From assembly GCA_947565865.1 (NCBI GenBank), contig CANOHT010000047.1:1-19810 (forward strand): 19,810 bases of DNA, written 5' to 3'. The DNA is from an uncultured Clostridia bacterium (GTDB lineage: Bacteria > Bacillota > Clostridia > Christensenellales > Aristaeellaceae). How positions within the stretch are numbered: the stretch's first letter is position 1; the number at the start of each line of letters is the position of its first letter. The notes under the pieces were generated by a model, which made no database searches, was not told where the DNA came from, and saw nothing but the letters and a program-made list of their open reading frames with translations. The position numbers and the translations under genes were made by a program. Positions 1 to 7,829 of the stretch are shown here, one piece after another.

Positions 1-64
1 GGGCCTTGCCCCCATACCCCCGCCTGAGGGCCATCGGCCCTCAGACTCCCTTTTTCGCTGCGCG
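1..64. repeat. GC-rich double-hairpin repeat, copy 1 (left edge may be cut)
   Basis: First of four related intergenic elements. It reads GGGC-ctt-GCCC, a C-rich spacer, a second hairpin with arms CTGAGGGCC (24-32) and GGCCCTCAG (36-44), then ACTCCC, a T run and CGCTGCGCG. Apart from one T in the T run it is repeated exactly at 152-216. The first base of the left arm may lie outside the window. The same layout recurs after uxuA and rpiB. A hairpin followed by a T run on the plus strand could end a transcript entering from the left, but a repeat of this kind is a better description than a dedicated terminator. Confidence 0.8.
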
Positions 65-150
65 GGCTGGCCTTTGGGTTGGAATCTACCGTCAGGAACG
101 CTTCGCTCCCTGACTGCGTTTTGAGGCGCTCCGCGAAGGGGGGGACGTTG

Positions 151-216
151 GGGGCCTTGCCCCCATACCCCCGCCTGAGGGCCATCGGCCCTCAGACTCC
201 CTTTTTTCGCTGCGCG
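151..216. repeat. GC-rich double-hairpin repeat, copy 2, at the 3' end of xpt
   Basis: A direct repeat of positions 1-64, with first hairpin GGGGC-ctt-GCCCC (151-163) and second-hairpin arms CTGAGGGCC and GGCCCTCAG. It ends six bases from the xpt stop codon, so the xpt transcript would run into it and fold it. On the xpt strand no T run follows the hairpin, so it is not a classical terminator for xpt. The stretch between the two copies (65-150) holds one more hairpin, arms GTCAGG and CCTGAC, and no gene. Confidence 0.8.
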
Positions 217-221
217 ATGAA

Positions 222-800
222 TTACTGATGGTCAAGGATGATACGTCCATCCTCCACGCCTGCCACGATGGCCAGGGACACGACCTTGAGTCCGCGCTCC
301 CGCAGGCGCCTTCCGCCGGACTGAAAGCCCTTCTCCACGCATACGCCCGCGCCTACCGCAATGCATTCCGCCTGACGGAGAATGTCCAACAGGCCTTCGA
401 TGGCTTCGCCGTTAGCCAGGAAATCGTCAACAATGAGCACCCGGGCACCCCGGAGCAAATGGCGTTTGCTCACGCGGATGACGTTTGTCCTTTGGTGCGT
501 AAAGGAATAGACCCTGGCGGTGTAGACATCCGGGCCGACGTTGGTGTGGTCGCCCTTCTTGGCGAACACCACAGGGATGTTGCCGAAGGCCTGAGCCGTG
601 GTGACGGCCGGAACGATGCCGCTGGCCTCCACGGTGAGGATACAGTCCACCTCATCCTCCCGAAATGCCTGATAAAACGCCTGACCCATCCGCACAGCCA
701 GCCCCACGTCGATCCGATGGTTCAGAAAGCTGTCCACCTTCACCACGTCCTTGCCAATGCCTTGGCCTTCCCGAAGGATGGCCTCCCGCAGCTCCTTCAT
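222..800 (-). CDS. xpt: Xanthine phosphoribosyltransferase
   Basis: Converts xanthine and PRPP to XMP in cytoplasmic purine salvage. The protein has 192 residues, close to the 194 of the Bacillus enzyme. The PRPP-binding loop lies at residues 121-133 (VLIVDDFLANGEA) with the acidic pair D125-D126. The segment around residues 58-61 (EASG) and a late VEKGFQ segment also fit the Xpt group rather than adenine or hypoxanthine transferases. The ATG at 800 follows GGAGGTG at 806-812 with five bases between. The gene is divergent from nifJ. Its own promoter at 830-858 predicts a leader of only about 20 bases, so the purine riboswitch that often controls xpt in Bacillota has no room here. The 3' end abuts a double-hairpin repeat. 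Confidence 0.93.
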   Translation of the reverse strand: MKELREAILREGQGIGKDVVKVDSFLNHRIDVGLAVRMGQAFYQAFREDEVDCILTVEASGIVPAVTTAQAFGNIPVVFAKKGDHTNVGPDVYTARVYSFTHQRTNVIRVSKRHLLRGARVLIVDDFLANGEAIEGLLDILRQAECIAVGAGVCVEKGFQSGGRRLRERGLKVVSLAIVAGVEDGRIILDHQ

Positions 801-829
801 TCGCGCACCTCCGCCTGTGTGTTGCCATC

Positions 830-858
830 ATCATAGCACAAGCGCGGGTCGCAGACAA
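830..858 (-). promoter_or_regulatory. Sigma-A-type promoter for xpt
   Basis: On the minus strand TTGTCT (853-858) and TATGAT (830-835) are separated by 17 bases. A TG two bases before the -10 gives it an extended -10. The predicted transcript starts near 823, just ahead of the xpt ribosome binding site. Confidence 0.65.
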
Positions 859-951
859 GGGCGTCGGATTTTTGTCCCCGGCGCATGACCCGGCCTCTCG
901 CCGGATACCCTAAAGGGACACAAGCATCCGCAAGCGCAAGGAGGGTCAACC

Positions 952-3900
952 ATGCCTGTAACCATGACCGTGGACGGCAACACCGCCGTCAGCCGCGCCG
1001 CCTACGCCTTCAGCGAATACGCGGCCATTTATCCCATCACGCCGTCCTCCTCCATGGCGGAGCTGGCGGACGAATGGGCCGCCCAGGGCCGGAAGAATCT
1101 CTTCGGCCAGCCCATGCGGGTAACGGAGATGCAGTCGGAGGCCGGAGCGGCGGGCGCTGTCCACGGCGCGCTGACGGCAGGCGCTCTTTCCTGCACCTTC
1201 ACCGCGTCCCAGGGCTTGCTGCTGATGATTCCCAACATGTACAAGATGGCCGGCGAGCTGCTGCCGGCGGTGTTCCATGTCAGCGCCCGGGCGCTGAGCT
1301 GTCACGCCCTGTCCATCTTCGGGGATCAGAGCGACGTGATGGCCTGCCGTCAGACCGGCTTCGCCATGCTGTGCAGCGGTTCGGTGCAGGAGGCGGGTGA
1401 TCTGGCCGTGGTGGCTCACATGGCGGCGCTGGAGGCATCCGTACCCTTCCTGCACTTCTTCGACGGCTTCCGCACCAGTCATGAAATCCAGCGGGTGAGC
1501 CTCCTTGACGATGCGGAAATGGCTACCCTGATGCCTTGGGACAAGGTGAAGGAATTCCGCTGCCGCGCCCTGAACCCCGATCATCCCACTCAGTCCGGCA
1601 CAGCCCAGAACCCTGATATCTATTTCCAGAACCGGGAGGCCGGGAATCCCTATTATATTCGGACGCCGGCGCTTGTACAGGCGTGCATGGACAGGGCGGC
1701 GGCCATCACCGGCCGACGCTATCGCCTCTTTGATTACGCCGGGGCCGAGGATGCCCAGCGGGTCATCGTCCTGATGGGTTCCGGCGGGGAGACGGCGGAG
1801 GAAACTGCCGCTTGGCTGAACGCCCGGGGCGAGAAGGTGGGCGTATTGAAGGTACGGCTATACCGTCCCTTTGACGCGGACGCCTTCGCGGCGGCGCTGC
1901 CCCGCACGGCGGAGCGCATTGCCGTGCTGGATCGTACCAAGGAGCCCGGTTCCCTGGGCGAGCCGCTGTATCTGGACGTTTGCGCCGCCCTACGCCAGAC
2001 GGGCCGGACGGTCACGGTCATCGGCGGACGCTATGGTCTGGGGGGCAAGGACTTCACGCCCCGTCAGGTACGCGCCGTCTTTGACGGGCTGAAGGGCGCG
2101 ATGCCCCACGGCTTCACCGTGGGTATCGACGACGATGTTACAGATACCAGTCTGCCGCTGCCGCCGCCCTTTGATCCCATCCCCCAGGGCAATGTCACCT
2201 GCAAATTCTTCGGCCTGGGCTCCGACGGCACGGTGGGCGCCTGCAAGCGCACGGTCAAGCTCCTGGGCGAGCGGACGGAACTGAACGTCCAAGCCTACTT
2301 CGCCTATGATTCCCGCAAGTCCGGCGGCCTGACGGTAAGCCATCTGCGCTATGGACGCCATCCCATCCACAGCGCCTACCTGGCGGGCAGCGCCGACCTG
2401 GTGTCCTGCCAGCATCCGGCCCACGCACGGCTGCGGGAAGTGGCCGACAGCCTGCGGGAAGGCGGCGTCTTCCTGCTCAACGCCCCCTGGACAGAGGAGG
2501 CATTGGCCCACGAGCTGCCGCCCTATCTGCGCCGTGCCCTGGCCGAAAAGCACGTCCGGCTGTTCCTCATCGATGCCCGCCGTCTGGCCGAAAGCGTGGG
2601 GCTGGGCCAGCGCATCAGCACCATTATGCAGGCGGCCTTCTTCCGCGTTATGGACATCTTCCCCTATGAGCAGGCGATGCCCCTGCTGAAGGAGGCCGCG
2701 GCCCAGGCCTTTGCCCGACAGGGCGAGGACGTGATCCGCCGCAACGAGGAGGCCATCACCCTGGCGGCGGAGCATCTGCGGGAAATCACGGTGCCGGAAA
2801 GCTGGCGTCATGCCCAGGATGAGCCGGAGGACCCTGATGAGGACGGTTATTATCAGCGCTACATCCGGCCCATCCTGGAGCAGCAGGGCGACCGGCTGCC
2901 TGTAAGCATGATGAATCCCCGGGGGCTGACGCCCACCGGCACCACCAAATATGAGAAGCGGGGCATCGCGGCCATGACGCCCGAATGGGTGCCCGAGCGG
3001 TGCATTCAATGCGCCCAGTGCGCCCTGGTTTGCCCCCACGCGGTGATTCGGCCCTTCTATATGGCTGAAGGAACGGAAGCCCCCGAGGCCTTTGCCACCA
3101 TCCCCGCCAAGGGAAAGGAATACGCGGGCAAGCGCTACCGCATTCAAGTGTCGCCCCTGGACTGCACCGGCTGCAGCAACTGCGCGGAGGTGTGCCCGGC
3201 CCCGGGCAAGGCGCTGGTCATGCGGCCGCTGGCACAGACCCAGGCCCAGGCCGCTTGCTGGGATTATGCCATGACGCTCCCGGAAACCCTGCCCGACAAC
3301 CGGGCCACGGTAAAGAATTCCCAGGCGGTCAAACCCCTGTTTGAATTTTCCGGCGCCTGCGCCGGCTGCGGCGAGACGCCTTATATCAAGCTGCTGACCC
3401 AGCTGTTCGGTGAACGGATGCTGATCGCCAACGCTACCGGCTGCTCCTCTATCTACGGCGGAAGCTCGCCCACCTGCCCCTACACGGTCAACGGGGAGGG
3501 CCGCGGCCCCGCCTGGGCCAACAGCCTGTTTGAGGACAACGCCGAATTCGGCTTCGGTATGCTGCAGGCTGTGCGCCAGCGGCGGGAAAGGCTGGCCGGG
3601 ATGGTGCGGGCCCTGGCGGAGGACGCCGACGCGGATGAGGCGCTCCGCGACGCCTGCCAGGCATGGCTGGACGGCATGGAGGACGCCGCGGCGTCGGGCG
3701 CCTCGGGCCGTGAGCTTGCGGCCCTGTGCCGGGATCGGGAGCATCCCCTGGCCCGGGAAATCGCCGAGAGCGCCGATCTGCTGGAAAAGAAATCCCTGTG
3801 GCTTCTGGGCGGCGACGGCTGGGCTTACGACATTGGCTTTGGCGGACTGGATCATGTGCTGGCCCAGGGGGCGGACATCAACGTGCTGGTGCTGGACACG

Positions 3901-4452
3901 GAGGTTTACTCCAACACCGGCGGTCAGGCATCCAAGGCCACGCCGGCGGGGGCGATGGCGAAGTTCGCCGTCAGCGGCAAGCAGACGGGCAAGAAGGATC
4001 TGGGCATCATGGCCATGACCTACGGCCATGTCTATGTGGCGTCGGTCTCCATGGGCGCCAATCAGGCGCAGTTGGTCAAGGCCCTGGCCGAGGCCGAAAG
4101 CTACCCCGGGCCCTCCCTGGTCATTGCCTATGCCCCGTGCATCAACCATGGCGTCAATCTGCGTCACACCCAAGCGGAAATGCGGCGGGCAGTGGAGAGC
4201 GGCTATTGGCCCCTCTACCGCTACGATCCCCGGAAGGAAGCGCCCCTGACCGTCGATGGGCCCGCCCCCAAAGCGGCCTACCAGGACTTCATTCAGGGAG
4301 AGACCCGCTTCACTGCCCTGGCCCGCCGTTCGCCTGAGGAAGCGGCCGCGCTTTTCCAGCGCGGGGAGGAGGATGCGGCCCGCCGCAGGGAGGTTCTGAA
4401 GCGTCTGGCAGGCAAAGCCGACGAAACACGGCAGCCCTCGACATCAATGTAA
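952..4452 (+). CDS. nifJ: Pyruvate:ferredoxin (flavodoxin) oxidoreductase, single-chain
   Basis: Oxidises pyruvate with CoA to acetyl-CoA and CO2 and reduces ferredoxin or flavodoxin, the standard pyruvate step in anaerobic Clostridia. The length of 1166 residues matches the fused one-chain PFOR family. YPITPSS at 27-33 is the substrate-domain motif. Two ferredoxin-type clusters are seen: C684, C687, C690, C694 and C738, C741, C744, C748. The third cluster near the cofactor has C803, C806, C831 and C1063, the same spacing as the Desulfovibrio africanus enzyme as I recall it. The thiamine diphosphate site begins at G954 (GDGWAYDIGF) and continues through NTGGQ. The ATG at 952 follows AAGGAGGG at 938-945. 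No clear promoter was found between xpt and nifJ. The gene stands alone and ends in a strong terminator at 4487-4526. Confidence 0.97.
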   Translation: MPVTMTVDGNTAVSRAAYAFSEYAAIYPITPSSSMAELADEWAAQGRKNLFGQPMRVTEMQSEAGAAGAVHGALTAGALSCTFTASQGLLLMIPNMYKMAGELLPAVFHVSARALSCHALSIFGDQSDVMACRQTGFAMLCSGSVQEAGDLAVVAHMAALEASVPFLHFFDGFRTSHEIQRVSLLDDAEMATLMPWDKVKEFRCRALNPDHPTQSGTAQNPDIYFQNREAGNPYYIRTPALVQACMDRAAAITGRRYRLFDYAGAEDAQRVIVLMGSGGETAEETAAWLNARGEKVGVLKVRLYRPFDADAFAAALPRTAERIAVLDRTKEPGSLGEPLYLDVCAALRQTGRTVTVIGGRYGLGGKDFTPRQVRAVFDGLKGAMPHGFTVGIDDDVTDTSLPLPPPFDPIPQGNVTCKFFGLGSDGTVGACKRTVKLLGERTELNVQAYFAYDSRKSGGLTVSHLRYGRHPIHSAYLAGSADLVSCQHPAHARLREVADSLREGGVFLLNAPWTEEALAHELPPYLRRALAEKHVRLFLIDARRLAESVGLGQRISTIMQAAFFRVMDIFPYEQAMPLLKEAAAQAFARQGEDVIRRNEEAITLAAEHLREITVPESWRHAQDEPEDPDEDGYYQRYIRPILEQQGDRLPVSMMNPRGLTPTGTTKYEKRGIAAMTPEWVPERCIQCAQCALVCPHAVIRPFYMAEGTEAPEAFATIPAKGKEYAGKRYRIQVSPLDCTGCSNCAEVCPAPGKALVMRPLAQTQAQAACWDYAMTLPETLPDNRATVKNSQAVKPLFEFSGACAGCGETPYIKLLTQLFGERMLIANATGCSSIYGGSSPTCPYTVNGEGRGPAWANSLFEDNAEFGFGMLQAVRQRRERLAGMVRALAEDADADEALRDACQAWLDGMEDAAASGASGRELAALCRDREHPLAREIAESADLLEKKSLWLLGGDGWAYDIGFGGLDHVLAQGADINVLVLDTEVYSNTGGQASKATPAGAMAKFAVSGKQTGKKDLGIMAMTYGHVYVASVSMGANQAQLVKALAEAESYPGPSLVIAYAPCINHGVNLRHTQAEMRRAVESGYWPLYRYDPRKEAPLTVDGPAPKAAYQDFIQGETRFTALARRSPEEAAALFQRGEEDAARRREVLKRLAGKADETRQPSTSM

Positions 4453-4486
4453 AAATTTCGCCGAGCCTCATAGGGGCGTAGCGTCG

Positions 4487-4526
4487 GCCCTCCGTCATTC
4501 GTCTAATGAATGCGGAGGGCTTTTCT
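4487..4526 (+). terminator. Rho-independent terminator after nifJ
   Basis: Arms GCCCTCCG (4487-4494) and CGGAGGGC (4513-4520) are followed by TTTTCT. It lies 35 bases after the nifJ stop. The open frame of the next gene extends back into its right arm, which argues for the later start of that gene. Confidence 0.85.
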
Positions 4527-4556
4527 CATACCGCCCGCCGCGGAAAGAGGAACGAC

Positions 4557-5453
4557 ATGCGCTGCCCTCGTTTGATTTGTCTCTTGCTGGCTGTCACCCT
4601 CACGCTGCCCCTGACAGGACGGAGCGAAACCGTCCGGCGCTATCCGCCTCTGCCCTTGGAGGGCGCCGCGCCTTACGCTCCCCAAGCATCCTGCTTTCTG
4701 CCGGAGGAACAGGGCTATGAGGACGATTCGCTCTCCGTGCGGGTGGAAACCTTTCGCCGGTTTGATACCACCATCATGGCCGTGCGGGTCACGCTGACCG
4801 ACCCCAGTCAGTTCCGCACGGCGCTGGCGGCCAGACCGCCCTCCAAGAAGACGCAGGCGGTCAGCTCCATGGCAAAAAGGAACAATGCCGTCCTGGCCAT
4901 CAACGGCGATTACTTCAGCTATCATGCCGGGGGTGTGGTGGTGCGCAACGGCAAACAGTGGCGGAACCGCCCCGACGGCAAGCGGGACATCCTGGTGGTG
5001 GACACGGCGGGGAACCTTACCGCGCTGCCGTTGTGCGCCAGGGAGGACTTCGAGGCCTTCCCGGGCGAGGTAATGCACGCCTTCTGCTTCGGCCCGGCGC
5101 TGGTGACGGAGGGCAGGGCGCTGGACAGTCTGGAACAGGTTTACATGGACATCGCGCCCAAGAAGCCGACTCAGCGCATCGCCATCGGTCAGACCGGGCC
5201 GCTGACGTACCTCATCCTGGCCACGGAAGGGCCGGAAAACGAGGGCTCCGTGGGCCTCACGATCCTGGAAATGGCCCAGCTGTGCCAGGAGATGGGCTGC
5301 CTGAACGCCTACAACCTGGATGGCGGCTCCTCCTCTACCGTGGCGCTGAACGGTAAAAAGATCAACGCCCTGTCCACCGGAAAGATCCGGCCCGTGGGAG
5401 ACTGCATTTATTTTGCCACTTTGATCGGAGAGGGGCCGGAAGAAGCCCGGTAA
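4557..5453 (+). CDS. Secreted phosphodiester glycosidase family protein (NAGPA-like)
   Basis: Belongs by sequence to the phosphodiester glycosidase family (NAGPA domain, once DUF2233). Members act on sugar-1-phosphodiester linkages, and bacterial ones are usually exported and of unknown substrate. The chosen ATG at 4557 follows AAAGAGG at 4544-4550 and starts directly with a signal peptide: basic MRCPR, then a hydrophobic stretch to about residue 21. The longer open frame from 4506 would begin inside the nifJ terminator. The mature part holds AINGDYF (114-120) and NLDGGSSS (253-260), the two acidic glycine-rich motifs typical of the domain. Length is 298 residues. It follows the nifJ terminator and precedes a separate promoter, so it is probably a single-gene unit whose own promoter I cannot place. 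Substrate is unknown. Confidence 0.85.
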   Translation: MRCPRLICLLLAVTLTLPLTGRSETVRRYPPLPLEGAAPYAPQASCFLPEEQGYEDDSLSVRVETFRRFDTTIMAVRVTLTDPSQFRTALAARPPSKKTQAVSSMAKRNNAVLAINGDYFSYHAGGVVVRNGKQWRNRPDGKRDILVVDTAGNLTALPLCAREDFEAFPGEVMHAFCFGPALVTEGRALDSLEQVYMDIAPKKPTQRIAIGQTGPLTYLILATEGPENEGSVGLTILEMAQLCQEMGCLNAYNLDGGSSSTVALNGKKINALSTGKIRPVGDCIYFATLIGEGPEEAR

Positions 5454-5459
5454 CACGGG

Positions 5460-5486
5460 TTGCTTTTCCGCCCGGATTGGTATAAT
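5460..5486 (+). promoter_or_regulatory. Probable promoter for the membrane protein at 5553
   Basis: A perfect TATAAT (5481-5486) with an upstream TGG forms an extended -10. The best -35 is TTGCTT (5460-5465) with a short 15-base spacer. The extended -10 can offset a poor -35. Confidence 0.55.
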
Positions 5487-5552
5487 ATAACCTCGGCACA
5501 GCGGACACGCGCCAATTCGGCTCTGTTAAAGCCGTGAAAACGAGGCAGGAAC

Positions 5553-6161
5553 ATGAACAAGCGTCTGGGAAGGATTGGATCTCTCATCGTCACGGGAGCG
5601 GTACTGGGCTTCGCCGTCTGTCTGGCGGTCTCCTTTGATTTCGGAAGCTTCCTGATCTGTATGCTGCTGGCCTTGGGCTTCATCATGATGACGGCAGGCT
5701 TTGCCGCTGAGAGCGGCGATGACGCGCGGGCGGCATCCATCACGGCGATGGCCTTCGCATGCGTCTACGCCGTGCTTGTCCTCATCGTCTATTTCACCCA
5801 AACCACCGTGGTTCATCTGCAGCTGCCAACCGACCGGGAGGCGGTCTACCTGGACTTCAGCCGAAGCGGACTGATGTTTTATCTTGACCTGCTGGGCTAC
5901 GGCCTCATGGCGCTTTCCACCTTCTTTACAGGCCTGACCGTCAGGGCAAAAAGCAAGGCGGACAGATGGCTGAAGGCCCTGCTGCTGCTCCACAGCGCGT
6001 TTTTCCCGGGGTGCTTCCTGCTGCCGATGCTGGGCGTGTTTCCGCCGGTAGCGGCCGGGGAAATGGGAGCGGGCGGCACAGTGGCCTTGCTTTTCTGGTG
6101 CGCGTATTTTCTGCCGGTGGGGGCTTTGGCGTACCGGCACTTTGGAACCAAGAGAAATTGA
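5553..6161 (+). CDS. Hypothetical six-helix membrane protein
   Basis: I do not recognise this 202-residue protein. It shows about six hydrophobic segments, near residues 8-27, 32-51, 63-82, 107-128, 138-160 and 168-190. A polar stretch of about 25 residues lies between helices three and four, and the end is basic (HFGTKRN). The ATG at 5553 has only a modest ribosome binding site, AGGCAGGA. A promoter with perfect TATAAT lies upstream and a two-way terminator lies downstream, so it is probably transcribed alone. No catalytic or binding motif is visible. The large opposite-strand frame over the same bases has no recognisable motif and is taken as a shadow of this gene. Confidence 0.75.
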   Translation: MNKRLGRIGSLIVTGAVLGFAVCLAVSFDFGSFLICMLLALGFIMMTAGFAAESGDDARAASITAMAFACVYAVLVLIVYFTQTTVVHLQLPTDREAVYLDFSRSGLMFYLDLLGYGLMALSTFFTGLTVRAKSKADRWLKALLLLHSAFFPGCFLLPMLGVFPPVAAGEMGAGGTVALLFWCAYFLPVGALAYRHFGTKRN

Positions 6162-6217
6162 GGCGTGAAACAGCGGATACGCAAGGCCTCGCTTAGAAAA
6201 ACATGGATCAAAAGAAC

Positions 6218-6254
6218 AAGGCAAGACGGCTCACTCGGGCGCGTCTTGCCTTTT
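6218..6254. terminator. Two-way terminator between the membrane protein gene and recO
   Basis: Eleven-base arms AAGGCAAGACG (6218-6228) and CGTCTTGCCTT (6242-6252) give a T run on the plus strand (TTTT to 6254) and a T-rich tract on the minus strand (TTGTTCTTTT). It serves the two convergent genes. Confidence 0.85.
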
Positions 6255-6263
6255 CACATGTCC

Positions 6264-6995
6264 TTATTCATCCTTGGGCAGCATGGCCGCGCTGCGCAGG
6301 GGGCGCTCCAGGCGGCTTTCCACAAAGTGGCGCAGCAGGGTGTAGGGAGCGTAGCAGTCCGGGGTGTTGATCCAGGCGGAGGAGCCTGACCGCAGCGCCA
6401 TCCGCAGCCACGCGGCCTGGGCCTCGGCCAGGGCCGTCTGACCCGGAGCGCGGCAGTCATGGCAGCACAGGCCGCCCTCCGCCACGTCAAAATAGACCTG
6501 CTCGGATACTGACAGCCGCCGTCCGCAGGCAATGCAGTGATTGAGCCGGGGCTTCACGCCGTTGATGGCCGAGAAGTGCAGCAGGAAGCCCGCCAGCAGC
6601 GGCTTCCAGGCCTGATCGGAGAAGGTCAGGCGGCTCAGGGTGTGCAGAAGGAGCATGAACAGCTCCTGGCAGCCCTGTCCCGGCTGGGCGGCCGCCTCGC
6701 ACAGATTCAGCAGATAGACTCCCACGGCCAGGCGGTCAAAGTCCGCCCGGAGGGGATAAAAGGTCTCAATCAGCGTGGCGGAGGTCACGGTCATCCGCCC
6801 GCACCGGTCGTAAAAATCAAAATCCCCCAGGGCGAACAGCTCGCTGGCGCTCATCAGCGGCGACTTGGGCCGCCTGCAGCCCCGAGCCAGGGCCTCCACC
6901 CGTCCCCTGGTGGGGGAGAGCAGGGTCAGCATGCGGTCATTGTCCCGATAGGGGGCGTGGCGGAGCACAATAGCGGTTTGGTCGGTCTGACGCAC
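6264..6995 (-). CDS. recO: DNA repair protein RecO, GTG start
   Basis: RecO works with RecF and RecR to load RecA onto SSB-coated single-stranded DNA during gap repair and recombination. The N-terminal OB-fold region is recognisable (TAIVLRHAPYRDNDRMLTLL, then RGRVEALARG). The zinc site is complete: C154-x2-C157 and C178-x2-C181 in the numbering used here. The family normally starts a few residues before TAIVL. The GTG at 6995 does exactly that and has AAAGGAG at 7003-7009. The longer frame from an ATG at 7061 would add 22 unrelated residues and overlap the acetyltransferase gene by 53 bases. The resulting 243-residue protein is normal for RecO. It lies 13 bases after the GNAT gene and is probably co-transcribed with it. 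The usual era or glyQS neighbours are absent. Confidence 0.92.
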   Translation of the reverse strand: MRQTDQTAIVLRHAPYRDNDRMLTLLSPTRGRVEALARGCRRPKSPLMSASELFALGDFDFYDRCGRMTVTSATLIETFYPLRADFDRLAVGVYLLNLCEAAAQPGQGCQELFMLLLHTLSRLTFSDQAWKPLLAGFLLHFSAINGVKPRLNHCIACGRRLSVSEQVYFDVAEGGLCCHDCRAPGQTALAEAQAAWLRMALRSGSSAWINTPDCYAPYTLLRHFVESRLERPLRSAAMLPKDE

Positions 6996-7008
6996 AAACA
7001 GGCTCCTT

Positions 7009-7542
7009 TCAGCTGGAAAGGGCAGGGGATTCAACCCGGTATACAATCTCGCGGTAAACAATGTCCGTGCCGCGCTTGCGGAAGGCGCCGTCGGTTTTCC
7101 AGGGTACGGCGCCCAGCTTGCGGGCCAGGGCGTTGGATGCGGCGTTTTCCGCGGCCACGGGGATGGTGAAGGCGCGGACGCCCCGCTCCCGCCCAGCCTC
7201 CATCAGCCGGGAGACCATCTCCGTGCCATAGCCCTGCCGCCAAAATTTTCGATGAACACAGTAGCCAAGATCCCAGCAGGCCCCGTCCTCCGTGGGAACG
7301 GCGGAGCAGGTGCCTAAGAACTCGCCGCTGGCCCGGTGGAAGGCCACCAGCGGATACCAGCCTTCGTCCTGCTCAATGCCGACGGCGAAGTTCAGGTAGG
7401 CCTCGCTGGCCAACGCCCTGGGCGGGTCGGCCAGGTAGCGGCCCATTTCCTCATCCAGCCAGATGTCCAGGCAGGCGGGGGCGTCGGCCTCCCGGGTGGA
7501 GCGCAAAAGCAGGCGCGGGGTCAGCATGTCAGGCAGGTTCAT
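7009..7542 (-). CDS. GNAT family N-acetyltransferase (RimJ/RimL type)
   Basis: A 177-residue cytoplasmic acetyltransferase that moves an acetyl group from acetyl-CoA to an unknown amine. It opens with the typical LTPRLLLRSTREAD segment of the RimJ/RimL-like branch. The acetyl-CoA pyrophosphate loop is R102-Q-G-Y-G-T107, followed by the helix TEMVSRLMEAG. NAASNALARKLG near residues 135-146 is the conserved late segment. The ATG at 7542 follows AAGGAGG (7549-7555). It has its own promoter at 7572-7600 and is followed closely by recO. It could also receive read-through from the HTH gene upstream. The substrate cannot be told from the sequence. Confidence 0.9.
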   Translation of the reverse strand: MNLPDMLTPRLLLRSTREADAPACLDIWLDEEMGRYLADPPRALASEAYLNFAVGIEQDEGWYPLVAFHRASGEFLGTCSAVPTEDGACWDLGYCVHRKFWRQGYGTEMVSRLMEAGRERGVRAFTIPVAAENAASNALARKLGAVPWKTDGAFRKRGTDIVYREIVYRVESPALSS

Positions 7543-7571
7543 GGCGGGCCTCCTTGGAGGATGATAAGCCT

Positions 7572-7600
7572 ATCATACCACGGATGGCTCCCCATCGCAA
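7572..7600 (-). promoter_or_regulatory. Promoter for the GNAT-recO pair
   Basis: On the minus strand TTGCGA (7595-7600) and TATGAT (7572-7577) have a 17-base spacer and a TG-type extended -10. It lies between the HTH gene and the acetyltransferase gene. Confidence 0.6.
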
Positions 7601-7616
7601 TGCCCGCCCGGCAAAC

Positions 7617-7826
7617 TCACGCTTCTTCCTTCGTATAGACCAGAATATCCCCCGGTTGGCAGTCCAGGGCCTGACAGATGGCATCAAGGGTCTGAAGCCG
7701 GACGGCACGGGCCTTGCCCGTCTTCAGGATGGAAAGGTTGGCCAGGGTGATGCCCACCCGCTGGGATAATTCCGTCAGGGACATTTTCCGTCTGGCCAGC
7801 ATAACGTCAAGATCAACTCGTATCAT
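7617..7826 (-). CDS. Small XRE-family HTH regulator (YozG-like)
   Basis: A 69-residue protein made almost only of a helix-turn-helix of the Cro/C1 type: LTELSQRVGITLANLSILKTG at about residues 17-37, then TLDAICQALDCQPGDIL. Small regulators of this kind are commonly encoded beside DUF2975 membrane proteins, as here. GAGGTG (7833-7838) precedes the ATG by six bases, and the previous gene's stop lies three bases before the ATG, so translation is likely coupled. It is the last gene of the four-gene unit and is likely to control it, although no binding site has been shown. There is no ligand-binding domain, so any signal must come from partner proteins or from its level. Confidence 0.88.
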   Translation of the reverse strand: MIRVDLDVMLARRKMSLTELSQRVGITLANLSILKTGKARAVRLQTLDAICQALDCQPGDILVYTKEEA

Positions 7827-7829
7827 TGT

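Noticed and set aside
228..836. A 202-codon plus-strand frame opposite xpt
   Set aside because: The opposite strand encodes a full Xpt with promoter and ribosome binding site; this frame has neither.
801..951. Purine riboswitch ahead of xpt
   Set aside because: The promoter found places the transcript start about 22 bases before the gene, which leaves no room for an aptamer, and no aptamer core was seen.
1990..4173. A 727-codon open frame on the minus strand inside nifJ
   Set aside because: It is the mirror of a real gene in GC-rich DNA. The nifJ frame carries all cluster and cofactor motifs; the mirror frame has no recognisable domain or ribosome binding site.
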